DNA from: Theocolax elegans
Lineage: Eukaryota > Arthropoda > Insecta > Hymenoptera > Cerocephalidae
DNA: 64,000 nt
Reading direction: 5' to 3'
NCBI GenBank assembly: GCA_026168455.1
Contig: CM047431.1
Location: 64,980,668-65,044,667 of the forward strand
Part shown: piece after piece, positions 1 to 11,640 of the stretch
Layout: each line of letters opens with the position of its first letter
Position numbering within the stretch: the first letter of the stretch is position 1
Translations under genes and position numbers: made by a program
The notes under the pieces: generated by a model
Database searches by the model: none
What the model was told of the DNA's origin: nothing
The model's input: the letters and a program-made list of their open reading frames with translations, nothing else

Positions 1-1540
1 AATTTGATCTACCCGGCCGGGGAACGAAATTAAAAATATAGAAAAATTGACGTTTTGGTCGGTTTGATGTGCATATTCAAACATATAAATGCATTTGCTC
101 TTGATCAGCGAGGCCGGAGAACGAAACTGAAAATATTGAAAATATCGACGTTTCGGCCGTTTATATGTATGTGTTTCCGCTTAAAAATACATTTGAATTA
201 GATCTACCCGGCCGGGGAGCGAAATTAAAAATATTGAAAAATTGACGTTTGGGCCGGTTTGATGTGTATTTTCACACATATAAATGCATTTGAATTTGAT
301 CAGCGAGGCCGGGGAACGAAACTGAAAATATTGAAAATATCGACGTTTCGGCAGTTTATATGTGTGTGTTTACGCTTAATAATGTATTTGAACTTGATCA
401 ACCCGGCCGGGGAGCGAAATTAAAAATATTGAAAAATTGTCGTTTTGGCCGGTTTGATGTGTATTTTCACACATATAAATGCATTTGAACTTGATCAACT
501 AGGCGGGGAACGAATCTGAGAATATTGACAAAATCGACGTTTTGGCCGTTTATATGTGTGTTTTTACGCATAATAATGCATTTGAACTTGATCTACCCGG
601 CCGGGGAGCGAAATTAAAAATATTGAAAAATTGCCGTTTTGTCCGGTTTTATGCGTATTTTCTATATAATTTAATATTTTTTATACAAATTCATTTGAAC
701 TTGATCAACTAGGCCGGGGAACGAAACTGAAAATATTGAAAAAATCGACGTTTTGGCCGTTTATATGTATGTGTTTCCGCTGAATAATGCATTTGAATTT
801 GATCTACCCGGCCGGGGAGCGAAATTAAAAATATTGAAAAATTGTCGTTTTGGCCGGTTTGATGTGTATTTTCACACATATAAATGCATTTGAACTTGAT
901 CAACGAGGCGGGGAACGAATCTGAGAATATTGACAAAATCGACGTTTTGGCCGTTTATATGTGTGTTTTTACGCATAATAATGCATTTGAACTTGATCTA
1001 CCCGGCCGGGGAGCGAAATTAAAAATATTGAAAAATTGCCGTTTTGTCCGGTTTTATGCGTATTTTCTATATAATTTAATATTTTTTATATAAATTCATT
1101 TGAACTTGATCAACTAGGCCGGGGAACGAAACTGAAAATATTGAAAAAATCGACGTTTTGGCCGTTTATATGTATGTGTTTCCGCTGAAAAATGCAATTT
1201 GAATTTGATCTACCCGGCCGGGGAGCGAAATTAAAAATATTGAAAAATTGACATTTGGGCCGGTTTGATGTGTATTTTCACACATATAAAGGCATTTGAA
1301 CTTGATCAACGAGGCCGGGGAACGAATCTGAGATAATTGAAAAAATCGACGTTTTGGCCATTTATATGTGTGTGTTTACGGTGAATAATGCATTTGAATT
1401 TGATCTACCCGGCCGGGGAGCGAAATTAAAAATATTGAAAAATTGACGTTTGGGCCGGTTTGATGTGTATTTTCACACATATAAATGCATTTGAACTTGA
1501 TCAACGAGGCGGGTAACGAATCTGAGAATATTGACAAAAT
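1..1540. repeat. A/B dimeric satellite, left edge of the window
   Basis: The segment alternates class A monomers (gatcaacgaggccgggg, cgaaactg) and class B monomers (gatctacccggccgggg, gcgaaatt), with a dimer period of about 195 bp. Positions 1 to about 1190 recur almost base for base at 13141 onwards, a displacement of 13140 bp. After a one-base indel near 1190 the displacement becomes 13139. The array enters from the left edge, so its true start is unknown. Two class B monomers here carry an AT-rich replacement. I see no gene; open frames of up to about 80 codons are repeat by-products. Confidence 0.95.
660..691. repeat. AT-rich replacement inside class B monomers (first of six)
   Basis: The usual class B end after 'gtattttc', 'acacatataaatgc', is replaced by about 30 bp of almost pure A/T beginning 'tatataattta'. 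This makes the monomer about 16 bp longer. The same variant is seen at about 1064-1096, 10725-10757, 11326-11357, 13800-13831 and 14204-14236. The last two are the displaced copies of the first two. All copies follow 'ttgtccggttttatgcg', so they descend from one altered monomer. Confidence 0.85.
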
Positions 1541-2708
1541 CGACGTTTTGGCCGTTTATATGTGTGTATTTACGCTTAATAATGCAATTAAATTTCATCT
1601 ACACGGCCGGGGAACGAAACTGAAAATATTGAAAATATCGACGTTTTGGCCGTTTATATGTATGTGTTTCCGCTTAAATACGCATTTGAATTTGATCTAC
1701 CCGGCCGGGAAGCGAAATAAAAAATATTGAAAAATTGACGTTTGGGCCGGTTTGATGTGTATTTTCACACATATAAATGCATTTGAACTTGATCAACGAG
1801 GCGGGTAACGAATCTGAGAATATTGACAAAATCGACGTTTTGGCCGTTTATATGTGTGTATTTACGCTTAATAATGCAATTAAATTTCATCTACACGGCC
1901 GGGGAACGAAACTGAAAATATTGAAAATAACGACGTTTTGGCCGTTTATATGTATGTGTTTCCGCTTAAATACGCATTTGAATTTGATCTACCCGGCCGG
2001 GAAGCGAAATAAAAAATATTGAAAAATTGACGTTTGGCCGGTTTGATGTGTATTTTCACACATATAAATGCATTTGAACTTGATCATCGAAGCCGGGGAA
2101 CGAAACTGAAAATATTGAAAAAATCGACGTTTTGGTCGTTTATATGTGTGTTTACGCTATAAAATGCATTTGAATTGCATCTAAACGGCCGTGGAGCGAA
2201 ATTAAAAATATTGAAAAATTGACGTTTTGGCCGGTTTGATGTGTATTTTAACACATATAAATGCATTTGAATTTGATCAACCAGGCCGGGGAACGAAACT
2301 GAAAATATTGAAAAAATCGAAGTTTTTACCGTATATGTGTGTGTCTTTACGCTTAAAAATGCATTTGAACTTGATCAGCGAGGCCGGGGAACGAAACTGA
2401 AAATATTGAAAAAATCGACGTTTTGGCCGTTTATATGTGAGTGTTTACGCATAATAATGCATTTGAACTTGATCTACCCGGCCTGGGAGCGAAATTAGAA
2501 ATATTGAAAAATTGACGTTTTGGCCGGTTTGATGTGTATTTTAACACATATAAATGCATTTGAATTTGATCAACCAGGCCGGGGAACGAAACTGAAAATA
2601 TTGAAAAAATCGAAGTTTTTACCGTATATGTGTGTGTCTTTACGCTTAAAAATGCATTTGAACTTGATCAGCGAGGCCGGGGAACGAAACTGCAAATATT
2701 GAAAAAAT
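1541..2708. repeat. 1168-bp higher-order repeat, unit 1
   Basis: This unit of about 12 monomers (6 dimers) starts at 'cgacgttttggccg' with the variant 'tatgtgtgtatttacg'. It is repeated immediately downstream at a constant offset of 1168 bp. I checked 1777/2945, 2084/3252 and 2520/3688. The two units looked identical wherever I compared them, including the unusual 'gaaaataacgacg', so the duplication is recent. The displaced copy near 14.6-16.3 kb is not duplicated in this way. Confidence 0.9.
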
Positions 2709-3876
2709 CGACGTTTTGGCCGTTTATATGTGTGTATTTACGCTTAATAATGCAATTAAATTTCATCTACACGGCCGGGGAACGAAACTGAAAATATTGA
2801 AAATATCGACGTTTTGGCCGTTTATATGTATGTGTTTCCGCTTAAATACGCATTTGAATTTGATCTACCCGGCCGGGAAGCGAAATAAAAAATATTGAAA
2901 AATTGACGTTTGGGCCGGTTTGATGTGTATTTTCACACATATAAATGCATTTGAACTTGATCAACGAGGCGGGTAACGAATCTGAGAATATTGACAAAAT
3001 CGACGTTTTGGCCGTTTATATGTGTGTATTTACGCTTAATAATGCAATTAAATTTCATCTACACGGCCGGGGAACGAAACTGAAAATATTGAAAATAACG
3101 ACGTTTTGGCCGTTTATATGTATGTGTTTCCGCTTAAATACGCATTTGAATTTGATCTACCCGGCCGGGAAGCGAAATAAAAAATATTGAAAAATTGACG
3201 TTTGGCCGGTTTGATGTGTATTTTCACACATATAAATGCATTTGAACTTGATCATCGAAGCCGGGGAACGAAACTGAAAATATTGAAAAAATCGACGTTT
3301 TGGTCGTTTATATGTGTGTTTACGCTATAAAATGCATTTGAATTGCATCTAAACGGCCGTGGAGCGAAATTAAAAATATTGAAAAATTGACGTTTTGGCC
3401 GGTTTGATGTGTATTTTAACACATATAAATGCATTTGAATTTGATCAACCAGGCCGGGGAACGAAACTGAAAATATTGAAAAAATCGAAGTTTTTACCGT
3501 ATATGTGTGTGTCTTTACGCTTAAAAATGCATTTGAACTTGATCAGCGAGGCCGGGGAACGAAACTGAAAATATTGAAAAAATCGACGTTTTGGCCGTTT
3601 ATATGTGAGTGTTTACGCATAATAATGCATTTGAACTTGATCTACCCGGCCTGGGAGCGAAATTAGAAATATTGAAAAATTGACGTTTTGGCCGGTTTGA
3701 TGTGTATTTTAACACATATAAATGCATTTGAATTTGATCAACCAGGCCGGGGAACGAAACTGAAAATATTGAAAAAATCGAAGTTTTTACCGTATATGTG
3801 TGTGTCTTTACGCTTAAAAATGCATTTGAACTTGATCAGCGAGGCCGGGGAACGAAACTGCAAATATTGAAAAAAT
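2709..3876. repeat. 1168-bp higher-order repeat, unit 2
   Basis: This is the second unit of the 1168-bp doublet. Its left boundary follows '...caaatattgaaaaaat' and its right boundary is at 3876. After that the sequence turns to 'cgacgttttgaccg' and leaves the unit pattern. The 15.4-16.33 kb region matches this unit at an offset of about 12457, so only the copy in the first 13 kb was doubled. Confidence 0.9.
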
Positions 3877-4665
3877 CGACGTTTTGACCGTTTATATGTG
3901 TGTGTTTACGCATAATAATGCATTTGAACTTGATCTACCCGGCCGTGGAGCGAAATTAAAAATATTGAAAATTTGACGTTCGGGCCGGTTTGATTTGTAT
4001 TTTCACACATATAAATGCATTTGAACTTGATCAGCGAGGCCGGGGAACGAAACTGAAAATATTGAAAAAATCGACGTTTTGGCCGTTTATATGTGTGTGT
4101 TTACGCATAATAATGCATTTGAACTTGATCTACCCGGCCGGGGAGCGAAATTAAAAATATTGAAAATTTGACGTTTGGGCCGGTTTGATTTGTATTTTCA
4201 CACATATAAATGCATTTGAACTTGATCAGCGAGGCCGGGGAACGAACCTGAGAATATTGAAAAAATCGACGTATTGGCCGTCTATATGTGTGTCTTTCCG
4301 CTTAAAAATGCATTTGAATTTGATCTACCCGGACGGGGCGCGAAATTAAAAATATTGAAAAATTGACGTTTGGGCTGGATTGATGTGAATTGTCACACAT
4401 ATAAATGCATTTGAACTTGATCAACGAGGCCGGGGAACGAAACTGAAAATATTGAAAATATCGACGTTTCGGCCGTTTATATGTATGTGTTTCCGCTTAA
4501 AAATGCATTTGAATTTGATCTACCCGGCCGGGGAGCGAAATTAAAAATATTAAAAAATTGACCTTTTGGCCGTTCATATGTGTGTGTTTACGCTTAATAA
4601 TGCATTTAAATTTCATCTACACGGCCGGGGAACGAAACTGAAAATAATGAAAAAATCGACTTTTT
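3877..4665. repeat. A/B satellite between two HOR blocks
   Basis: These are plain A/B monomers with the local variants 'gatttgtattttcacac' and 'gggctggattgatgtgaattgtcac'. The segment matches 16334 to about 17060 at an offset of about 12457. Nothing but satellite is visible. Confidence 0.9.
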
Positions 4666-6028
4666 GGTCATTGATATGTGTGTGTTTACGCTTAATAATG
4701 CAATTAAATTTCATCTACACGGCCGGGGAACGAAACTGAAAATATTGAAAATATCGACGTTTCGGCCGTTTACATGTATGTGTTTCCGCTTAAATACGCA
4801 TTTGAATTTGATCTACCAGGCCGGGAACCGAAATTAAAAATATTGAAAAATTGACGTTTTGGTCGGTTTGATGTGTATTTTAACACATATAAATGTATCT
4901 GAACTTGATCAACGAGGCCGGGGAACGAATCTGAGAATATTGAAAAAATCGACGTTTTGGCCGTTTATATGTGTGTGTTTACGCTTAATAATGCAATTAA
5001 ATTTCATCTACACGGCCGGGGAACGAAACTGAAAATATAGAAAATATCGACGTTTCGGCCGTTTACATGTATGTGTTTCCGCTTAAATACGCATTTAAAT
5101 TTGATCTACCCGGCCGGGGCGCGAAATTAAAAATATTGAAAAATTGATGTTTTGTCCGGTTTTATGCGGTTTTTCACACATATAAATGCATTTGAACTTG
5201 ATCAGCGATGCCGGGGAACGGAACTGAAAATATTGAAAAAATCGACATTTTGCCATTTATATGTGTATGTTTACGCTTAATAATGCATTTGAATTTGATC
5301 TACCCGGACGGGGAGCGAAATTAAAAATATTGAAAAATTGACGTTTGGGCTGGATTGATGTGAATTGTCACACATATAAATGCATTTGAACTTGATCAAC
5401 GAGGCCGGGGAACGAAACTGAAAATATTGAAAATATCGACGTTTCGGCCGTTTATATGTATGTGTTTCCGCTTAAAAATGCATTTGAATTTGATCTACCC
5501 GGCCGGGGAGCGAAATTAAAAATATTAAAAAATTGACCTTTTGGCCGTTCATATGTGTGTGTTTACGCTTAATAATGCATTTAAATTTCATCTACACGGC
5601 CGGGGAACGAAACTGAAAATATTGAAAAAATCGACGTTTTGGCCGTTTATATGTGTGTGTTTACGCTTAAAAATGCATTTGAATTTGATCTACCCGGCCG
5701 GGGAGCGAAATTAAAAATATTGAAAAAATGACGTTTTGGCCGGTTTGATGTGTATTTTAACACATATAAATGCATTTGAATTTGATCAACCAGGCCGGGG
5801 AACGAAACTGAAAATATTGAAAAAATCGACGTTTTGGCCGTTTATATGTGTGTGTTTACGCTTAATAATGCATCTGAATTGCATCTACACGGCCGGGGAA
5901 CGAATCAGAAAATAATGAAAAATCGACGTTTTCGCCATTTATATGTGTGTTTACGCTTAAAAATGCATTTGAACTTGATCAACCCGGCCGGGGAACGAAA
6001 CTGAAAATAATGATAAAATCGACTTTTT
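4666..6028. repeat. 1.36-kb higher-order repeat, unit 1
   Basis: The unit is marked by 'gactttttggtcattgatatg', a rare variant of the 'cgacgttttggccgttta' segment. The next two marks lie 1363 and 1362 bp downstream, about 14 monomers or 7 dimers. It also contains the shared oddities 'ccaggccgggaaccg', 'aaaatatagaaaatatcg' and 'cagcgatgccggggaacgg'. Confidence 0.85.
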
Positions 6029-7390
6029 GGTCATTGATATGTGTGTGTTTACGCTTAATAATGCAATTAAATTTCATCTACACGGCCGGGGAACGAAACT
6101 GAAAATATTGAAAATATCGACGTTTCGGCCGTTTACATGTATGTGTTTCCGCTTAAATACGGATTTGAATTTGATCTACCAGGCCGGGAACCGAAATTAA
6201 AAATATTGAAAAATTGACGTTTTGGTCGGTTTGATGTGTATTTTAACACATATAAATGTATCTGAACTTGATCAACGAGGCCGGGGAACGAATCTGAGAA
6301 TATTGAAAAAATCGACGTTTTGGCCGTTTATATGTGTGTGTTTACGCTTAATAATGCAATTAAATTTCATCTACACGGCCGGGGAACGAAACTGAAAATA
6401 TAGAAAATATCGACGTTTCGGCCGTTTACATGTATGTGTTTCCGCTTAAATACGCATTTAAATTTGATCTACCCGGCCGGGGCGCGAAATTAAAAATATT
6501 GAAAAATTGATGTTTTGTCCGGTTTTATGCGGTTTTTCACACATATAAATGCATTTGAACTTGATCAGCGATGCCGGGGAACGGAACTGAAAATATTGAA
6601 AAAATCGACATTTTGCCATTTATATGTGTATGTTTACGCTTAATAATGCATTTGAATTTGATCTACCCGGACGGGGAGCGAAATTAAAAATATTGAAAAA
6701 TTGACGTTTGGGCTGGATTGATGTGAATTGTCACACATATAAATGCATTTGAACTTGATCAACGAGGCCGGGGAACGAAACTGAAAATATTGAAAATATC
6801 GACGTTTCGGCCGTTTATATGTATGTGTTTCCGCTTAAAAATGCATTTGAATTTGATCTACCCGGCCGGGGAGCGAAATTAAAAATATTAAAAAATTGAC
6901 CTTTTGGCCGTTCATATGTGTGTGTTTACGCTTAATAATGCATTTAAATTTCATCTACACGGCCGGGGAACGAAACTGAAAATATTGAAAAAATCGACGT
7001 TTTGGCCGTTTATATGTGTGTGTTTACGCTTTAAAATGCATTTGAATTTGATCTACCCGGCCGGGGAGCGAAATTAAAAATATTGAAAAAATGACGTTTT
7101 GGCCGGTTTGATGTGTATTTTAACACATATAAATGCATTTGAATTTGATCAACCAGGCCGGGGAACGAAACTGAAAATATTGAAAAAATCGACGTTTTGG
7201 CCGTTTATATGTGTGTGTTACGCTTAATAATGCATCTGAATTGCATCTACACGGCCGGGGAACGAATCAGAAAATAATGAAAAATCGACGTTTTCGCCAT
7301 TTATATGTGTGTTTACGCTTAAAAATGCATTTGAACTTGATCAACCCGTCCGGGGAACGAAACTGAAAATAATGAAAAAATCGACTTTTT
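6029..7390. repeat. 1.36-kb higher-order repeat, unit 2
   Basis: This unit is almost identical to the preceding one, offset 1363 bp. It has the same 'ccaggccgggaaccg', 'tatagaaaatatcg' and 'gatgccggggaacgg' variants. Small differences such as 'cgtttacgctttaaaatgc' near 7030 distinguish it. Confidence 0.85.
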
Positions 7391-8180
7391 GGTCATTGAT
7401 ATGTGTGTGTTTACGCTTAATAATGCAATTAAATTTCATCTACACGGCCGGGGAACGAAACTGAAAATATTGAAAATATCGACGTTTCGGCCGTTTACAT
7501 GTATGTGTTTCCGCTTAAATACGGATTTGAATTTGATCTACCAGGCCGGGAACCGAAATTAAAAATATTGAAAAATTGACGTTTTGGTCGGTTTGATGTG
7601 TATTTTAACACATATAAATGTATCTGAACTTGATCAACGAGGCCGGGGAACGAATCTGAGAATATTGAAAAAATCGACGTTTTGGCCGTTTATATGTGTG
7701 TGTTTACGCTTAATAATGCAATTAAATTTCATCTACACGGCCGGGGAACGAAACTGAAAATATAGAAAATATCGACGTTTCGGCCGTTTACATGTATGTG
7801 TTTCCGCTTAAATACGCATTTAAATTTGATCTACCCGGCCGGGGCGCGAAATTAAAAATATTGAAAAATTGATGTTTTGTCCGGTTTTATGCGTTTTTTC
7901 ACACATATAAATGAATTTGAACTTGATCAGCGATGCCGGGGAACGAAACTGAAAATATTGAAAAAATCGACATTTTGCCATTTATATGTGTATGTTTACG
8001 CTTAATAATGCATTTGAATTTGATCTACCCGGACGGGGAGCGAAATTAAAAATATTGAAAAATTGACGTTTGGGCTGGATTGATGTGTATTGTCACACAT
8101 ATAAATGCATTTGAACTTGATCAACGAGGCCGGGGAACGAAACTGAAAATATTGAAAATATCGACGTTTCGGCCGTTTAT
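7391..8180. repeat. 1.36-kb higher-order repeat, partial unit 3
   Basis: This third unit starts 1362 bp after the second and follows it until about 8180. There 'tatgtgtgtgtttacgctgaataatg' replaces 'tatgtatgtgtttccgcttaaaaatg'. It continues into sequence that recurs at 17.5-19 kb, 29.4-31 kb and 35.8-37.4 kb. Confidence 0.8.
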
Positions 8181-10060
8181 ATGTGTGTGTTTACGCTGAA
8201 TAATGCATTTGAATTAGATCTACCCGGCCGGGGAGCGAAAATAAAAATATTAAAAAATTGACCTTTTGGCCGTTCATATGTGTGTGTTTACGCTTAATAA
8301 TCCATTTGAATTTCATCTACACGGCCGGGTAACGAAACTGAAAATATTGAAAATATGGACGATTCGGCCGTTTATATGTGTGTGTTTACGCTTAATAATG
8401 CATTTAACTTTCATCTACACGGCCGGGGAACGAAACTGAAAATATTGAAAAAATCGACGTTTTGGCCGTTTATATGTGTGTGTTTACGCTTAAAAATGCA
8501 TTTGAATTTCAACTACACGGCCGGGGAACGAAACTGAAAATATTGAAAATATCGACGTTTTGGCCGGTATGATGTGTATTTTCACACATATAGATGCATT
8601 TGAACTTGATCAACGAGGCCGGGGAACGAACCTGAGAATATTGAAAAAATCGACGTATTGGCCGTTTATATATGTGTGTTTACGCATAATAATGCATTTG
8701 AACTTGATCTACCCGGCCGGGGAGCGAAATTAAAAATATTGAAAATATCGACGTTTCGGCCGTTTATATGTGTGTGTTTACGCTGAATAATGCATTTGAA
8801 TTTGATCTACCCGGCCGGGGAGCGAAATTAAAAATATTAAAAAATTGACCTTTTGGCCGTTCATATGTGTGTGTTTACGCTTAATAATCCATTTGAATTT
8901 CATCTACACGGCCGGGTAACGAAACTGAAAATATTGAAAAAATCGACATTTTGCCATTTATATGTGTATGTTTACGCTTAATAATGCATTTGAATTTGAT
9001 CTACCCGGTCGGAGAGCGAAATTAAAAATATTGAAATATGACGTTTTGGCCGGTTTGATGTGCATATTCAAACATATAACTGCATTTGCTCTTGATCAGC
9101 GAGGCCGGAGAACGAAACTGAAAATATTGAAAATATCGACGTTTCGGCCGTTTATATGTGTGTGTTTACGCTTAATAATGCATTTAAATTTCATCTACAC
9201 GGCCGGGGAACGAAACTGAAAATATTGAAAAATTGACGTTTTGGTCGGTTTGATGTGTATTTTAACACATATAAATGTATTTGAACATGATCAACGAGGC
9301 CGGGGAATGAATCTAGGAATATTGAAAAAATCGACGTTTTGGCCGTTTATATGTGTGTGTTTACGCTTAATAATGCAATTGAATTTCAACTACACGGCCG
9401 GGGAACGAAACTGAAAATATTGAAAATATCGACGTTTTGGCCGGTATGATGTGTATTTTCACACATATAGATGCATTTGAACTTGATCAACGAGGCCGGG
9501 GAACGAACCTGAGAATATTGAAAAAATCGACGTATTGGCCGTTTATATGTGTGTGTTTACGCATAATAATGCATTTGAACTTGATCTACCCGGCCGGGGC
9601 GCGAAATTAAAAATATTGAAAAATTGACGTTTTGTCCGTTTTATGTGAATTTTCACACATATAAATGCATTTGAACTTGATCAACGAGGCCGGGGATCGA
9701 AATGGAAAATATTGAAAAAATCGACGTTTTGGCCGTTTATATGTATGTGTTTCCGCTTAAAAATGCATTTGAATTTGATCTACACGGCCGGGGAACGAAA
9801 CTGAAAATATTGAAAAATTGACGTTTTGGTCGGTTTGATGTGTATTTTAACACATATAAATGCATTTGAATTTGATCAACCAGGCAGGGGAACGAAACTG
9901 AAAATATTGAAAAAATCGAAGTTTTTACCGTATATGTGTGTGTATTTCGCTTAAAAATGCATTTGAACTTGATCAGCGAGGCCGGGGCACGAATCTGAGA
10001 TAATTGAAAAAATCGACGTTTTGGCCGTTTATATGTGTGTGTTTACGCTTAATAATGCAT
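8181..10060. repeat. A/B satellite shared with three later segments
   Basis: This is satellite with class A, class B and 'ttcatctacac' monomers. The stretch with 'aatatggacgattcggccg' (8350) and 'catattcaaacatataactg' (9065) recurs near 18.5-19.2 kb (offset 10119), 30.4-31.1 kb (offset 22047) and 36.7-37.4 kb. Homology to the 13-20 kb copy ends at about 9860. No gene is visible. Confidence 0.9.
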
Positions 10061-10452
10061 TTGAATTTCATCTACACGGCCGGGGAACGAAACTGAAAAT
10101 ATTGAAAAAATCGACGTTTTGGCCGATTATATGTGTGTGTTTACGCTTAATAATGCATTTGAATTTCATCTACACGGCCGGGGAACGAAACTGAAAATAT
10201 TGAAAAAATCGACGTTTTGGCCGATTATATGTGTGTGTTTACGCTTAATAATGCATTTGAATTTCATCTACACGGCCGGGGAACGAAACTGAAAATATTG
10301 AAAAAATCGACGATTTGGCCGTTTATATGTGTGTGTTTACGCTTAAAAATGCATTTGAATTTCATCTACACGGCCGGGGAACGAAACTGAAAATATTGAA
10401 AAAATCGACGTTTTGGCCGATTATATGTGTGTGTTTACGCTTAAAAATGCAT
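10061..10452. repeat. Run of four 98-bp monomers without A/B alternation
   Basis: Successive 'ttgaatttca' landmarks stand at 10061, 10159, 10257, 10355 and 10453, exactly 98 bp apart. All four monomers are the same 'ttcatctacacggccgggg' class with 'ggccgattatatg' or 'ggccgtttatatg'. A similar run lies around 12610-12900. This is local monomeric amplification inside a dimeric array. Confidence 0.9.
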
Positions 10453-11640
10453 TTGAATTTGATCTACCCGGCCGGGGAGCGAAATTAAAAATATTGAAAA
10501 ATTGACGTTTGGGCCGGTTTGATGTGTATTTTCACACATATAAAGGCATTTGAACTTGATCAACGAGGCCGGGGCACGAATCTGAGATAATTGAAAAAAT
10601 CGACGTTTTGGCCGTTTATATGTGTGTGTTTACGGTGAATAATGCATTTGAATTTGATCTACCCGGCCGGGGAGCGAAATTAAAAATATTGAAAAATTGA
10701 CGTTTTGTCCGGTTTTATGCGTATTTTCTATATAATTTAATATTTTTTATATAAATTCATTTGAACTTGATCAACTAGGCCGGGGAACGAAACTGAAAAT
10801 ATTGAAAAAATCGACGTTTTGGCCGTTTATATGTATGTGTTTCCGCTGAATAATGCATTTGAATTTGATCTACCCGGCCGGAGAGCGAAATTAAAAATAT
10901 TGAAAAATTGACGTTTGGGCCGGTTTGATGTGTATTTTCACACATATAAAGGCATTTGAACTTGATCAACGAGGCCGGGGCACGAATCTGAGATAATTGA
11001 AAAAATCGACGTTTTGGCCGTTTATATGTGTGTGTTTACGCTTAAAAATGCATTTGAATTTGATCTACCCGGCCGGGGAGCGAAATTAAAAATATTGAAA
11101 AATTGACGTTTGGGCCGGTTTGATGTGTATTTTCACACATATAAAGGCATTTGAACTTGATCAACGAGGCCGGGGCACGAATCTGAGATAATTGAAAAAA
11201 TCGACGTTTTGGCCGTTTATATGTGTGTGTTTACGGTGAATAATGCATTTGAATTTGATCTACCCGGCCGGGGAGCGAAATTAAAAATATTGAAAAATTG
11301 CCGTTTTGTCCGGTTTTATGCGTATTTTCTATATAATTTAATATTTTTATATAAATTCATTTGAACTTGATCAACTAGGCCGGGGAACGAAACTGAAAAT
11401 ATTGAAAAAATCGACGTTTTGGCCGTTTATATGTATGTGTTTCCGCTGAATAATGCATTTGAATTTGATCTACCCGGCCGGGGGGCGAAATTAAAAATAT
11501 TGAAAAATTGACGTTTGGGCCGGTTTGATGTGTATTTTCACACATATAAAGGCATTTGAACTTGATCAACGAGGCCGGGGCACGAATCTGAGATAATTGA
11601 AAAAATCGACGTTTTGGCCGTTTATATGTGTGTGTTTACG
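10440..11640. repeat. 600-bp higher-order repeat, two units
   Basis: The segments 10440-11040 and 11041-11640 repeat at 600-601 bp (six monomers). Each holds one AT-rich class B variant and the 'cacataaaggcattt' and 'acggtgaataatg' variants. A partial third unit begins at 11641. Single substitutions ('ggccggaga', 'ggccggggg') separate the units. Confidence 0.8.
10453..10647. repeat. Reference A/B dimer (96 + 99 bp)
   Basis: This is a clean example of the basic unit. Class B runs 10453-10548 (96 bp) and class A runs 10549-10647 (99 bp), measured between successive 'ttgaa' landmarks. Both share the layout: GC-rich block (ggccgggg), A-tract block (gaaa-gaaaa-attgaaaa), 'tcgacg' or 'ttgacg', 'ggccg', then a TATA-like and 'atgcattt' end. 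They differ in 'gatctaccc' against 'gatcaacg', in 'gcgaaattaaa' against 'cgaatctgag', and in the distal part. Class B has 'gatgtgtattttcacacat' there and class A has 'tttatatgtgtgtgtttacg'. The length of 195 bp is divisible by three, which explains many spurious open frames. Confidence 0.9.

Noticed and set aside
121..150. GAAACTGAAAA in each monomer matches the interferon-response core GAAANNGAAA.
   Set aside because: The match is short, A-rich and present hundreds of times in a gene-free array. A regulatory role has no support.
470..480. TATAAAT-like boxes ('acatataaatg') recurring about every 195 bp.
   Set aside because: They are part of the monomer sequence, with no adjacent gene or initiator. 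Treating each as a promoter is unsupported.
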